Assembly: GCA_006937955.1 (NCBI GenBank)
Contig: SSNP01000125.1
Span: 898,072 to 962,071, forward strand
Reading direction: 5' to 3'
Length of the DNA stretch: 64,000 nucleotides
Origin: Pachypanchax playfairii
Lineage: Eukaryota; Chordata; Actinopteri; Cyprinodontiformes; Aplocheilidae
Position numbers and translations under genes: made by a program. Every line of letters starts with the position of its first letter. The stretch's first letter is position 1. Of this stretch, positions 44,856 to 56,121 are shown one piece after another. Below the pieces are notes generated by a model that did no database searches, was not told the DNA's origin, and worked only from the letters and a program-made list of their open reading frames with translations.

Positions 44856-46040
44856 TTCTGATCAATCAGAATGTCAGAGAAATTGCTCCTATACTCCCTC
44901 ACAGCAGAACAACAACACACTCAGAATATAAAGTTTAAAAGTTTTACTTGCTGCAAGGAGCCAGTGAAGTTACAGCAGTTTGAGAACAAAGTGCTCTATT
45001 AGAAATATATTGAACAATAAGATCTTTAATATAAGATGGAACTTGGTTGCTTTAAGTAAATTGTTTAATTTTATTCTGGATTTCACTGAGAGCCAATTAA
45101 GTGATACTAAAGCAGGAGAAATGATCTCTCCCTGTAACTCTCATCAGAACTCTGGCAGCAGCATTTTGGATCAGCTGGAGGTCTTTTACAGCACTATTAG
45201 AACATCCTGATAATAAAGAATTACAATAGCAATGAAAGTCATGAAGTGCTGGAGTGCTGGAACACCTCATGGTGATTTGTTATACATTCAGCAGCGCTGT
45301 ACCCACCTCACCAGAGGTCCTAAGTGATGAGGGAGGGAGTTTGTGGATTATAACTAAGAATTATATACTCATGATGTAAATAAAAAGCAGGAAGAGATTT
45401 TTGTTCGTAAACAGTTTTTATTGATTTAAAACAAACCTTTTAAAGCTTTGGATCTAAGAGACGCTGTTACAGTTAAGTATCATCATGTTAAAGGAATGTC
45501 AAAAAACAAAAAAGTCATTTTAATTTTTATAAGAAGTCTGCAAACTGTGATAATATCAGTAACACGTCTGTTTTGTTTGTTTTTAGCTCTTTCATAATCC
45601 TGAAAAGTAATTTAGCCTAAACTCCAGGGCTATGGCATTGGTATTGAGACTCATTCTTGAGCAAACAAAAAGTCATTCTGAGCGCAAAGAAATATTTTGA
45701 GCTTGCACGTGAGTTAAAGTTTGAGTAGAAAATATTTTTACTCAAAGAAGAAAACACATCTGAGCCAAGAAAAATAAATAATATACACACAAAATTTATT
45801 TCCACTCTTGCTCCTATCTGTGCACAACCACAACGATACAAACTCTCGCTCAGTGGTAACGTTAGGCCTACTGTAAGTTCTGTGAGCACACTCCCCACGC
45901 ACCCCCCCCAACGGACGTCTCCTGGCGGCCGAGCCGAAGACCCAGACGAACCTGCGGAGACAAAAGCAGGACACCACTCACCAACTGCTGAGACCTGACA
46001 GGGGGGACATCACCTGGGGGAAAAGTAGGACAGAACTACT
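44856..46040. other. No gene seen; dispersed-repeat fragment
   Basis: 45090-45250 carries 'tctggcagcagcattttgg' and 'atcagctggaggt', a common fish repeat word. The rest is AT-rich with a GC-rich patch at 45890-46020. No supported gene. Confidence 0.4.
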
Positions 46041-46115
46041 ACTACTACTACTGTCATTTAGCAGACGCTTTTATCCAAAGCGACTTACATTGAGAGAACA
46101 TACAAGCAAGAAATC
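46041..46115. repeat. Fish dispersed repeat core
   Basis: 'catttagcagacgctttta' and 'tccaaagcgacttaca', a ubiquitous teleost repeat word, here next to an ACT trinucleotide run. Confidence 0.65.
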
Positions 46116-46224
46116 AAAGAGAAGGAAACAATATAAGGAGGCGGACTGTTTGGAGTCCAGTTTAATTCCGACGCTGATACATCAAGTGTATCATTTTTTT
46201 TTCTTTTTTTGTAGTAGTAGTAGT

Positions 46225-46450
46225 TTGTATGCATCTAAGACTTGGCCACTGTGGATTTGTTCCTGATTTGTTTTTATTGGGGAAAAGAGCTGATGGACTA
46301 TGTAAATGTGGAAGCAAAGATGAGACAGTTTCACATGTTTTATGCAATGTATTATATACAAGGAACAGCGGAGGAAAATGTTCAAGGATGTTCTTGGAAT
46401 AGGAGTTAAAAACAATCTCTTTGAGGACACTTCTTGGGCCACAGGAAAAT
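46225..46450 (+). mobile_element. LINE fragment with C-terminal CCHC motif
   Basis: The plus frame encodes C-K-C-G-S-K-D-E-T-V-S-H-V-L-C-N, the zinc-knuckle-like tail found at the end of several fish LINE polymerases. Frame broken further on; it lies against the 3' end of the minus-strand L1-like element. Confidence 0.5.
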
Positions 46451-46887
46451 AGGAGAGAAATAATAACTGCGATGATGGATTTTTTTTATTACTTTTTTTA
46501 TTCAAGTTTTATAATGTTATACAAATAAACAAAACAGAACCACAACAGCAAACATAAACAAAAAACACACAAAAAAACCACACATGGATAAATTAAAACA
46601 GAAATACACACAATGCTACACTGCTTTAAATAAAATGTCCTTGACATTAGAAATAATAATAAAAAAAGACAAGAAAGAGTGGTACCATGGCATTAATAGA
46701 GCTTGACAAGCTGGATAGCTGCTATGTTGTTGTAATGATTTTGTGCTTTGCTAAGTAGTCCACAAAAGGTTGCCAGATCTATCAAGCTTGTCTTGAATAG
46801 TATACCGAATCCTTTCCATATGTAAAATATTAGTAATTTCTGAAAACCACATCTTGAGCTGAGGTACAGTGTCGGTCTTCCAAAGAG

Positions 46888-47152
46888 TTAAAATGACTTT
46901 TTTGCTGTGATCATACCATATACAACTGTATGTCGTTTGGAGGAGCTTAAGTACAGAAGGGAAGGAGAAATTCCAACCAAAGCTGTCGCAGGATCCAGAA
47001 CAAAAAGGCAGTTATACAAGATTTCCTGCCAGAAGTTGTGGAGTTTTGTACAAGCCCAAAATAAATGGGTTAGAGAGCCCTCTGCACATTTACAACAATC
47101 GCATAAGGGGGAGGTGGTACGAAAAATTTTATGCAATTTAGTCTTCGAATAA
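46888..47152 (-). pseudogene. L1-like ORF2, C-terminal segment
   Basis: Contains S-P-L-C-D-C-C-K-C-A-E-G-S-L-T-H-L-F-W-A-C, the Cys-rich motif at the end of L1-type ORF2. It is cut off from the polymerase by the insertion at 47152-47325. Confidence 0.6.
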
Positions 47153-47325
47153 TACAGGAGATCCTTCCTGTCCACACCTAGAACCCTCTACAGGAGATCC
47201 TTCCTGTCCACAGCTAGAACTCTCTATGGCTCCCTGAAGAATAACTGAGCTACAACAACACTTGAATTTCCCTTCGGGGATTAATAAAGTATTTTTGATT
47301 TTTGATTGATTGATTGAATAATGAA
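47152..47325 (+). mobile_element. 5'-truncated L2/Rex1-like LINE inserted in L1-like element
   Basis: Only the 3' end is present: 'caggagatccttcctgtcc' twice, then 'ttcggggattaataaagtat' and a TTGA-unit tail. GAATAAT occurs at both edges (about 47146-47152 and just after 47324), a plausible target duplication. Confidence 0.7.
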
Positions 47326-47857
47326 GTCTATGGAGGTCTATGAATTAATTGATGCCTTGCATTTATAGAGCAGGACTGAATACTACTTAGGCTCTCCTCC
47401 CAAACCTTGTTCTCAATCTGCAAACCCAGCCCCTCTTCCCATGCATTCTTCAAAAATGAAGTATTATATTTCAACTGTTCAGAAAAGAAATTTACAAACC
47501 CAGACACCATTTTTTTCGAGTCAGGTGAGCTCAAAAGAAGCTCATGAATTGGACTTTCTTCTGGCAGAGATTCAAATTTTGGCATATTCTGACGAAGATA
47601 GTTCCAGATCTGTAAATACCGAAAAAAGTGTGTTGTGGGGAGTGAAAACTTACTTTGCAACTGAGTAAATGAGGCCAGTTGTCGATCAATATATAGATTT
47701 TTGAGGGCAATAATACCTTTCTGCCTCCAGATGTCAAATGAGGCATCTATTAAGGAGGATGGAAATGCATGATTACGATATACCAGAGCATGAATAGAAG
47801 TCTTTGATAAAGCTTAGCTTTTTCTGATTTGATTGAATATTTTTAAAGAATTTGAAA

Positions 47858-48820
47858 CTACAAAACTTTTTGTCTTGACACTTGAATTAGGCGGCGAAAA
47901 GAGAAGAGCAGGAAGAGAACTGTTTTCAACCGCCTCAATTTCAATGGCCACCTATGGGGGAATTTCAGACAATAAATTATACTTGTACGCTTTCTGCCAG
48001 TAAGCAAGTGCTCTGCAGTTTGCTGCCCAAAATAATGCTGAAAATTGGGCAAGCCTAGCCCACCCTTTGACTTGGGCTTAGATAAATGAACCTTAGTTAT
48101 TTTATGGGTCTTATACCCCCAGACAAAAGGCAGAACAATTGAATCAATTAACTTAAAAAATTGTTTAGTCAAGAATTTGGGTAAATTTTGGGAAAGATTC
48201 AAAAATTTTGGGAGAGAGACCATTTTAATAGCATTAATGTGACCCACCATAGAAACAGGAAGAGTCCTCCATCTATCAATATCCCACTTCAATTTTTCTA
48301 CTTCCTCAAGAATATTCAATTTATATATTATTTTGGGGTTTTTAGGTAAAATTACTCCAAGATATTTTAGCTTATCTGTAACTTTAAAAGGAAGATTACT
48401 CAAAAATTGAGAAGTAAGGTCAGCACCCACAACCATGAATTCACTTTTTTGCCAATTAATAGTATAGCCTGAAATTTCCCCAAAAGACTTAATTAAGTCT
48501 AGCAAAGCTGGAATGGAACGCTCAGGTTGAGCTAAAAAAAGGACAACGTCATCCGCGTACAGCGAGATATAATGATCCATGTTGCCCACCCAAACTGGAT
48601 AGATGGAAGAACTGTTCTTAACTGCAATAGCTAGGGGCTCGATAGCAATTGCATAAAGCAGAGGGCTCAGGGGACAACCCTGGCGTGTGCCGCATTGCAA
48701 ATGGAAAGGAGCCGATCGTTCTTGATTGGTAAGAATGGAGGATGATGGATGCTTGTATACTAAAGTAACCCAGGATATAAACTGCCTACCCAGACTAAAT
48801 CTTTCCAAGGCAGTCACCAT
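47858..48820 (-). pseudogene. L1-like ORF2, reverse transcriptase segment (320 aa open)
   Basis: The core polymerase motifs are present: Q-C-G-T-R-Q-G-C-P-L-S-P-L-L, then Y-A-D-D-V-V-L-F-L with an intact YxDD, then K-L-K-Y-L-G-V. This type of polymerase copies LINE RNA at the nicked target site. The N-terminal fingers and the C-terminal domain lie in other frames or beyond insertions, so no functional protein is made. Confidence 0.75.
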
Positions 48821-49267
48821 ATAATGTATTTAATAAAGCAATAGGTTTAGCAATAGACGATAAGAAGATGGTTCTGCTTCGTCCTTTCCTTCCTTTGACA
48901 AGAGAGATATATTAGCCTCATATAATGTTTGTGGAAACTCGTTTAATTGAAACGAATGTTTAAACATTATCAGTAAAAGAGGAGCCACTTTTTCTGCATT
49001 TTTTTATACAATTGAATACCAAAACAATCTGGGCCTCCGGTCTTCCCATTGGGGAAAGACCTTATTGCGGATAGTATTTCTTGAACAGTAATATCTGCAT
49101 TTAAGATATCTCGCGCTTCATCACTTATTCTTGGAAGATTTAATCTCCCCAGCCAGGCTGAAATATCTCCTTTAGCTTTAGAGGCATAGAGGTCTTCATA
49201 ATATTCTTTAAATCAATCATTGATGGCCTTAGGGTCAAGCAAAATCTCACCTGTTCTTGTTTTTGAT

Positions 49268-50230
49268 TCCGGAATAGCGCTACAACTGGTGGCAGCTTGT
49301 TGGAGTAGCTCTGTGACTTAGCTAGCATTTGCTAGCTTTTTTTGTTCTTTTTCAGTATTTCTTGTTAGTTTTTTCTTCTGGAAATATTTTCTAAGTACTT
49401 TTCCTCTGATTTGGGTGCTGTGCTGATTGAGTTTTTTGCTTGACTTGTCACTTTTTTGCCACTTGTTATAATGCGTAACCATGGCAACAAGAGACTTGTT
49501 TACAAGTAAGAGCAGCTAACTGACATTTCTAAGGCTGAAATAATCCTCAAATTGAAACTCTGGATCCCTGATGAGCTCAAAAGAAGAAGACGTGGATGCA
49601 GAACAGGAGCAAAGTAAAGAGAGAGAAAGAGGAAGTTTAAACCTTCACTTCCATCAGTCATATTGACAAATGTGAGATCTCTTTGCTAACAAAATGGATG
49701 AACTTGAAACTCTGTTGAAGACCCAGCCAGAGTATAAGGAATACAGCACCATGTGTTTTACTGAGACACGGCTAAAGGAACATATCCCGGACTCCAGCGT
49801 GACTCAGTCTGACTTTCAAACAATACGGGCAGACAGAGATTTGAAGAGGAGCAGCAAAAGAAAAGGAGTTTGTCAGCTGATCACATCTGCAGTCACCTGT
49901 TGGGGTGGAGCATCAGAGCAATTGACATGAAGAGGCTCAACAGATTGACAAGGAGGACTGATTCTGTCCTGGAGACTGAACGGGAGTCTCTTGATTTGAT
50001 TGTCCAAAAGAGGATGAAGAACATGATGAAGAACATGAACATCATCCTCTTCAGAACACAGTAACTCAACAACAGAGTGTCTTCAGTCAGAAGATTCTTC
50101 ATAATCCGCTACAGCACAGAACGCTACAGGAGATCCTTCCTGTCCACAGCTAGAACCTTCTACAATGGCTCCCTGAAGAAGAAATGAGCTACAACAACAC
50201 TTAATTTCCCTTCGGGGATTAATAAAGCTA
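49268..50230 (+). mobile_element. Internally deleted L2/Rex1-like LINE with 5' UTR, inserted in L1-like element
   Basis: Begins 'ccggaatagcgctacaactg' (as at 25051). It has the start of the endonuclease (M-D-E-L-E-T-L-L from 49694), then jumps at K-R-S-S-K-R-K-G|V-C-Q-L to the polymerase C-terminus. It ends 'ttcggggattaataaag'. The junction is the same as in 30274-30905. It has a single 'caggagatccttcctgtcc' unit. Confidence 0.75.
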
Positions 50231-50239
50231 TCGCTAAAT

Positions 50240-50949
50240 ATAGCTCTGTTGGCCTGTGAGGCTCTCAGTTGCCGTGAAAGTAAATTGTGGGGTTTATCCC
50301 CAAGCTCAAAATATTTTTGTTTTACCCTAATGAGTTGATCACACACTTTAGAGGATAAAATAGAGTTGTACTCAGATTTTAATTTCAGGATTTCTTGCAA
50401 AATCGAGGCGCAAGATGACATCTTATGAGCATGTTCCAGCTGAGTTAGTTTGGCCTCTATGTCTAACAGCCGCTGACTACGTTTCTTTTTAAGCGCGTAT
50501 TCAAAAGATATAATGTGCCCTCGTAATACCACTTTAAAGGTTTCCCATAGTACTGAGTCGTATACATCGTGTTTATCATTATTTACCATAAATTCTGAGA
50601 TTTTATCTGCCAAAAATTGGCAGAATGATTTTTCCGTCAAAAGAAGTGAATTAAACCTCCAATTGTATACTTGTTTTAAGTGGCGCATATTTAGAATTAC
50701 TGAAGTTGGTGAGTGATCAGAAATAAGAATGTTATGATATTTTGAAGAGACCACATTGGAAATCAATTTAGAATCTAGTAAAAAGTAATCTATTCTAGAA
50801 TAACATTTGTGCACTTGTGAAAAAAAAGAGTAGTCTCTTTCTGTTGGGTTGCATAACAGCCATATGTCAACCAAATTATTAGTACTCATCAAAATATTCA
50901 ACACAGCAGAGGAGGACAAAACTTGAGAGGTTGGGGAGGACTTATCCAA
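50240..50949 (-). pseudogene. L1-like ORF2, endonuclease C-terminal part and linker
   Basis: Encodes S-R-I-D-Y-F-L-L-D-S-K-L and I-L-I-S-D-H-S-P-T-S, the final motifs of an APE-type endonuclease. A charged linker (K-K-K-R-S-Q-R-L-L-D-I-E-A-K-L) leads towards the polymerase. The N-terminal half of the nuclease is missing and the 3' side runs into the L2/Rex1-like insertion. Confidence 0.65.
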
Positions 50950-50987
50950 GTGTAACTTGAGAGGTTGGAGAGGACTTATCCAAGTGT
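50920..50987. repeat. 34-bp tandem duplication
   Basis: Units 50920-50953 and 50954-50987 differ at one position (ggttggggagg / ggttggagagg). It lies at the 5' edge of the L1-like fragment. Confidence 0.9.
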
Positions 50988-50990
50988 GGA

Positions 50991-51200
50991 TTTTATTTTT
51001 TCGACTAAATTATTACTAAGGATATGTTCATGATGTAGTTTTATGAAAGACCGCGAAAGACAGCAATACACCTCGAGGTGTCTAGCCTGCTGGAAATCTA
51101 CAAAAAGAAGAAGAAGATCCTCCATCTTGGGGTGCAACAGTCCTTTTTGGGACCACAGCAGACTTGCACACACTGCTTGCAGAAGATAAATTACACTTTT
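50991..51200. other. No gene seen
   Basis: Unassigned sequence between the L1-like element and the next repeat. Confidence 0.4.
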
Positions 51201-51204
51201 TAAC

Positions 51205-51330
51205 ATCATCATCATCAATTTATTTATAAAGCACATTTAAAAACTGCAGTGACGCAGACCAAAGTGCTGTACACAAATAAAAACAACAAATACAGAGATA
51301 AAAATAAACATACTATAAAAACAAACATAA
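51205..51330. repeat. Dispersed fish repeat
   Basis: 'caatttatttataaagcaca' and 'accaaagtgctgtacacaaa', common teleost repeat words. Confidence 0.5.
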
Positions 51331-51719
51331 AAACAATAAAATAAGGTCAGCAAGGGGTTAGACTGCCCCAACAGAGTTAAAAGCCTGAGAATAAAAGTAA
51401 GTCTTTAAACGGATCTTAAAAATATGGGGCGAGTCTGACTGTTTACATGTTTACATTTAAATAACTTTGTATAAATGATAAATGTGATGTGCATGAATAC
51501 GTGAAGAAGCATAATTGATTGAGTAAAAACACTTTTTGTCTTCATTTATATACTAAAATGGCAGTTTTTCATTTGTTGCCTCAGGGCAACATTGTGCAGT
51601 TAGACCATTTTTGTGTGAACTACAGCATGCTCATGGATGGGTATGTGTAGGGATGCAATTTATCCACATAATCAATTTTTTGATTTACTATTACCCACAG
51701 AAATGGATGCATGGTCATT
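51331..51719. other. No gene seen
   Basis: AT-rich; no supported feature. Confidence 0.4.
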
Positions 51720-51724
51720 TTAGG

Positions 51725-54035
51725 GGTGTAAGGAAACAGCTAATTAGTGTGAATGCTGGAAGGCATTCCCACTAAGTGAGATCCTTCTCCATTTTTCCGT
51801 ATGTTTTTCGGCATCTAACTCGTCCCACAGTTTTCAACCGATTTCAACTATTTAGATATCAAACTGTTCAGCTTGTTCAGGACAAGGGTGCTATGACTTT
51901 TGGTATTGATATCTCTTCAACTTTTTAAGTTATTCAACTTTTTGTGCGTTTTTTGGCCCCATTGAAATACATTGAAATCGCTTCAAATTCTTCAGATTTC
52001 TTTGAATTCCTTCAACTACTTTGCTTTTCAACTACTTCAGCTTAGTTTAACTTAGAAACTTCATTCAACTTTTAAACAAGTCACAAGACATTCAACTATT
52101 GTCGTATGATTCAGCTTTTTGATATCTTTTACGGTTTTTGAGAAATCACAGTTTAAGTTTTAAAAACTTTTCAACTCGCACACCTCAGATCTGACAAAAT
52201 GAATGGAAAAGATAGGGAGGAGATGTGGACTTTGCCTGCTTCTGGAATCCACAGCAGGAGAACCGTAAGGCCTAGAGAAATAAGAGCTACATCATCTGAA
52301 AGCAGACAAAAATCCCTGCGTTTTCATGTATAATTTGTGAGTGTATCATGGAAGGTGTGGAGGCAGGAGGGAGTAGTTTGCTCAGGGAACGTTTATTTCA
52401 GACGGCCACGCCAGAGTGGGAGATCCTCATTTTTAATTTTCAAAAAGCCAAAAAGAATGTCCCTCCACCCAAACCATTTATGGTATACACACAAATTATA
52501 CATCAAATAGTGGGGACTTTTGTCAGCTTCACAACAGTGTAACTCTCCTTTTTCTAGCTGCTATGGTTGTCTCACAATGTGGCCTAGAATCAGGACTGGT
52601 CCCAGAAAACTCTCATAGACTTCCATTCAAAAAATCAGCTCTTTCGTTCTCTTCAGTGGCTAAAGTACACCATGTTCGCATCGTCATTTCTCCCAAACAG
52701 AAATTTTGTAGAAAGCTGAAAATTTACATGAATCGGCTCCAAAGCCTTCTGTCACCTACAGTTCAAGAATCTTTTGGATAGCTGTTATCGTTTTTAAACG
52801 GCGGCTTCCCGTTTGGGAACATGTATTCATCCATTTCGCCTGTATCAAGTTATATTAGGGGATGTTCCATATATGGGCGTGCGTTTCCTTTTCTCACACA
52901 CGCATTGGGGCCTTCTGCTGTGCAGAGTCTGTGTGTCTCTCATTCAACTGTCTGTTCATATATGTCTATCTGTACTTCACTCTGTCTTACAGTCTCTTTT
53001 TCTGCCTTCTGAATTTATCAGTCAATTTTAAATGAAGGCTTTTTCTGATATTACCATGATTTCTGGTTTAAAATGCTGACTCATTTTCAATATCTATTTA
53101 AGTTCAACGACCCTTCTCATCTCTTTATGGGATGAAATTTCACTTCACTTCCTGTTTTCAATTGATTTTGCTTAAATGTCAACTGTTTAAGGGTTCAGTT
53201 ACAAATGGCCTTTTACTTTACAAACACAGAGATCTTGTTGATAAACACCTGCTGTTAGACTGTCCGCAGCCTGATACAGCTTTATCTGTCTGTCTGTCTG
53301 TCCATTAAAATACATGCAAATCTTAACTTTTTAACGTTTTCAACTTTTTTCAACTTTTTTAACTACTTCAGGACTGTTCAACCTGAAGATTTCACCCTCA
53401 GATATTGATATATCTTCACCTTTAAAAGGTAGCTCCATTGAAATACATTCAAATCTTTCAAATCCCTTCAACTCTTCAACTTTATAACTTTTTTTACTAC
53501 TTCAGCTCTCTTCCACTTGGACACTTGACCTTTAGCTATTGATATACCTTCAACTTTGAAAAGTATTAAAGTTTGTGAACCCTTTAGCTCCATTAAAATA
53601 CATTCAAATCGTTTAACTTTTTAATTCTTTTCACTTTTTTAACTACTTCAGCTCTCTTCAACTTTTAAACTACACCTTTGATATATCTTCAACTTTAAAA
53701 AGTTTGTGAACCCTTTTAGCTCCATTGTAATACATTCAAATCTTTCTGCTTTTTTAACTTTTTAAACTTTTTTAACTATTTCAGCTCTCTTCAACTTGGA
53801 TACTCAACCTTTAGCTATTGATATACCTTCAACTTTAAAAAGTATTTAACTTTATGAACCCTTTTTAGCTCAATTGAAATAAATTCAAATCTTTTAACTT
53901 TTTAACTCTTTTAACTTTTCCAACTACTTCAGCTCTTTTCAACTTACAAACTCCATGTAAATGTTTCAGCTGCATTTAACTCGTTTGTTTCAGCTTCCAG
54001 CATTCACACTGCATTTCCGCAGGAAATGCAATTCA
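51725..54035. mobile_element. Long repeat-rich element with inverted ends
   Basis: The left end carries 'agtgtgaatgctggaagg' (about 51749) and the right end its inverse 'cttccagcattcacact' (about 53994-54010), with 'gcatttccgcaggaaatgca' just inside the right edge. The interior is full of 'caacttt' and 'cttcagc' words. No transposase visible. It abuts the truncated last exon of GIMAP copy B. Non-autonomous DNA element; superfamily unknown. Confidence 0.55.
53371..53960. repeat. Tandem repeats of ~130-147 bp
   Basis: Four to five units start at about 53371, 53496, 53642, 53776 and 53925. Each contains 'actacttcagctct', 'gatataccttcaacttt', 'agctccattgaaatacattc' and 'aatctttta'. Units are diverged. 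Confidence 0.75.
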
Positions 54036-54351
54036 TCTAGTTGCTGGTTGATTTTCATCTGTTGGATGACTCAAAGGCTTCCATACAGGTGGTTGAGGAA
54101 TAAATACTGTCGACTCCAGAGGTGGTATCAGACTCTTTTTTTCTGTTTCTCAGCCATTCATCTACATTGGGATGAGCTCGTTGATTCCTGAACTCTGAAT
54201 TTATCCCAGATTCTGAGGTTAAATCTCTGCTCACTGAAACACAAGTTGAAGAGTTTCAATTTGAAAATAATGTAACCAAGAATGTGAATTCATTCAAATG
54301 TTTTGTCATCATTATATCGTCATTATATTGTCATTAATATATGAAACTTAC

Positions 54352-55015
54352 TGTATGGAGGTTCACTAATGCTACGTGCCACCTGCACAGAAGGAAATGC
54401 TGGTTTTTCTGGTTCATTTCTTAAAGCTTTCATCATTCTCTCTATCAGCTCCTGCTCCCTTCTGTTCCATTCTTCTTCTGTCAGTGTGCATTGTTTAGTT
54501 AGCCAGTGAAGGAACAGATTTGTTTTGTTTTCGTCTTCACTGATAAAACATCCCTTGTTTAGTGTTACCATGTCAGTAATTTTTTGGAACAGTTCCTTGA
54601 TTGGTTCAGGCTTTCCAAAGTGATTGACATTAAGAACATGGTATCTGTTTCCACACTTTTCCAGCAGGTCCTGGATGTATCTGCCCTCGCTGGTGATGTA
54701 GTCCTCAACAGGTCGTTCATTGAGCCAGTCTCCCCAGGTAAACAGCACCATGCAATGTCTCCACACTCTCTCTTTTAATGGCATCAAGACCTCAACCAGA
54801 GCTTTGTGATCTTTCTCTGTAAATGATCTGGAAACTGGAACAATCAAGAGAAAAACCTGAGGCCCCGGAGCACACATGGAGACACTGTGGAGGACTTGAC
54901 CTTTGACCCAGTCAGGTGGTGGGGTGTCTCTGAACCAGCCTGGTGTTTCAACAACTGTGACTTTAATTTCATCAACATTTTCTTCATGTTTCACACATGT
55001 TGTAATTCTCTGATC
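54352..55015 (-). CDS. GIMAP copy B, AIG1 domain 3 second exon
   Basis: 664 nt, the same length as gene A's exon 5, open throughout. E-T-P-G-W and T-W-G-D-W are retained. Substitutions relative to A include R-D-T-P-P-P for T-D-T-T-P-P. It ends TACA|GTAAG. The following intron is 118 nt and contains a stop soon after the donor, unlike gene A. Confidence 0.65.
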
Positions 55016-55127
55016 CTGGAATTCATGCAAAGATATAAAAACTATTAAAGGACCTTTTTTTAAAGTCTGAACACGTTCAATCATTAAACTGTTAAATTAT
55101 ATCTGTGCAGACTGCATGATGGATTAC

Positions 55128-55261
55128 CTTCTTCAACTGGTATACGTTAATATTTAGATCAAATTTATCTTCAAACAGGATCATATTTCCTGCCCAACTC
55201 TTTCCTGACACATTTTGACCAACAAGAACAATCCTCATGTTAGTGTCTGGCAGCTTCTGTC
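55128..55261 (-). CDS. GIMAP copy B, AIG1 domain 3 P-loop exon
   Basis: 134 nt. Encodes M-R-I-V-L-V-G-Q-N-V-S-G-K-S-W-A-G-N. Splice sites conserved with gene A. Confidence 0.65.
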
Positions 55262-55348
55262 CTGTAAAAAAAGAAAAATACATTCCTGTTTTTATCCAAT
55301 AATAGGTGGTATTTTTATTATCTATAATAAATTATATTATTATTTTAC

Positions 55349-56064
55349 CTTCCATCAGTTCTTTCAGAACTCTTGTCTGTCTTTCATTTATCTTCTTCAT
55401 CCTTTTGGACTTTTTGTCTTCAGCCTCTTTCTTTGCTTCTATTTCTGTCGCTCGGCTCAGGTCAACTTCATAATAAGGATTTTTATTTCCTGCCCACATC
55501 TCTTCAATCTTCTCCAGGAGTTCCTTTACCTGAGTCTTATCACTGTGGTCCATGTTGTTCAGAACATGATACCTGTTCTCACACATGTTCACTATCCACT
55601 GTAGACCTTCATCACGCTCTATAAACTCCTCCACAGTCTTCACTCCAAGCCTGTCACCCATTGTAAAGAGAATCATTGTGTGTTTCCAGATGTTTTGTCT
55701 AAACAAATTTATGTGTTCTTGAATAGATCTCAGATATGTGTCATTCATAGCAGTTGTAAGGTTGATCACCAGCAGCACTGCATGTGGTCCAGGGAGGCAC
55801 TGATACACGCTGCTCTCTATTTCAAGTTTATCCATCTCACTGGTTTTTATGGACAGTGTTTGTAGGACCATCCAGGAGAATCTACCACAGTCAGCATCCT
55901 GTTTTCAATCAGACTGTGACTTATTTCACAAGATGTTGTTCTTTTTCCTTCTTTATTAAGATCAAATACATTTTTTCCAAGAATGGTGTTGCCTGCAGAG
56001 CTCTTGACCGTACGCTGTGCACCAATTAATACCAGTTTTAAATGATTTGGTGGGACTTTTCCAT
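55349..56064 (-). pseudogene. GIMAP copy B, AIG1 domain 2 exon with net -1 frameshift
   Basis: Matches gene A exon 3 but is one base shorter. The P-loop carries the same Val substitution (T-V-K-S-S). The frame is lost at about 55850 and is open again in another frame to the donor. Confidence 0.75.
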
Positions 56065-56121
56065 CTGTGGAAGATGAGAAAAACTTTTCTAAAGATGATT
56101 TAAATAAAATGACAATATTTT

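Larger units (their letters stand above)
46480..50990 (-). mobile_element. Decayed L1-like LINE, interrupted twice
   Basis: On the minus strand the order is endonuclease (about 50240-50949), polymerase (47335-49265) and a C-terminal zinc-knuckle-like segment (46888-47152). An A-rich end lies near 46480-46500. Two plus-strand L2/Rex1-like copies sit inside (47152-47325, 49268-50230). Frames are shifted in several places, so it is inactive. Confidence 0.75.
54055..56064 (-). pseudogene. GIMAP copy B (AIG1 domains 2 and 3), frameshifted
   Basis: Exons corresponding to gene A are 55349-56064 (domain 2), 55128-55261 (domain 3 P-loop), 54352-55015 (domain 3 rest) and 54055-54233 (tail, ending early at TGA). 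The domain 2 exon is 716 nt instead of 717. Near 55845-55860 it lacks two bases and gains one relative to A, shifting the frame right after D-S-P-G-W-S-Y-K-H. Domain 3 is intact (G-Q-N-V-S-G-K-S). No domain 1 or start exon is found up to 64000. A Ty3/gypsy element sits in its upstream intron. Likely a pseudogene, unless the shift is a sequencing error. Confidence 0.75.
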
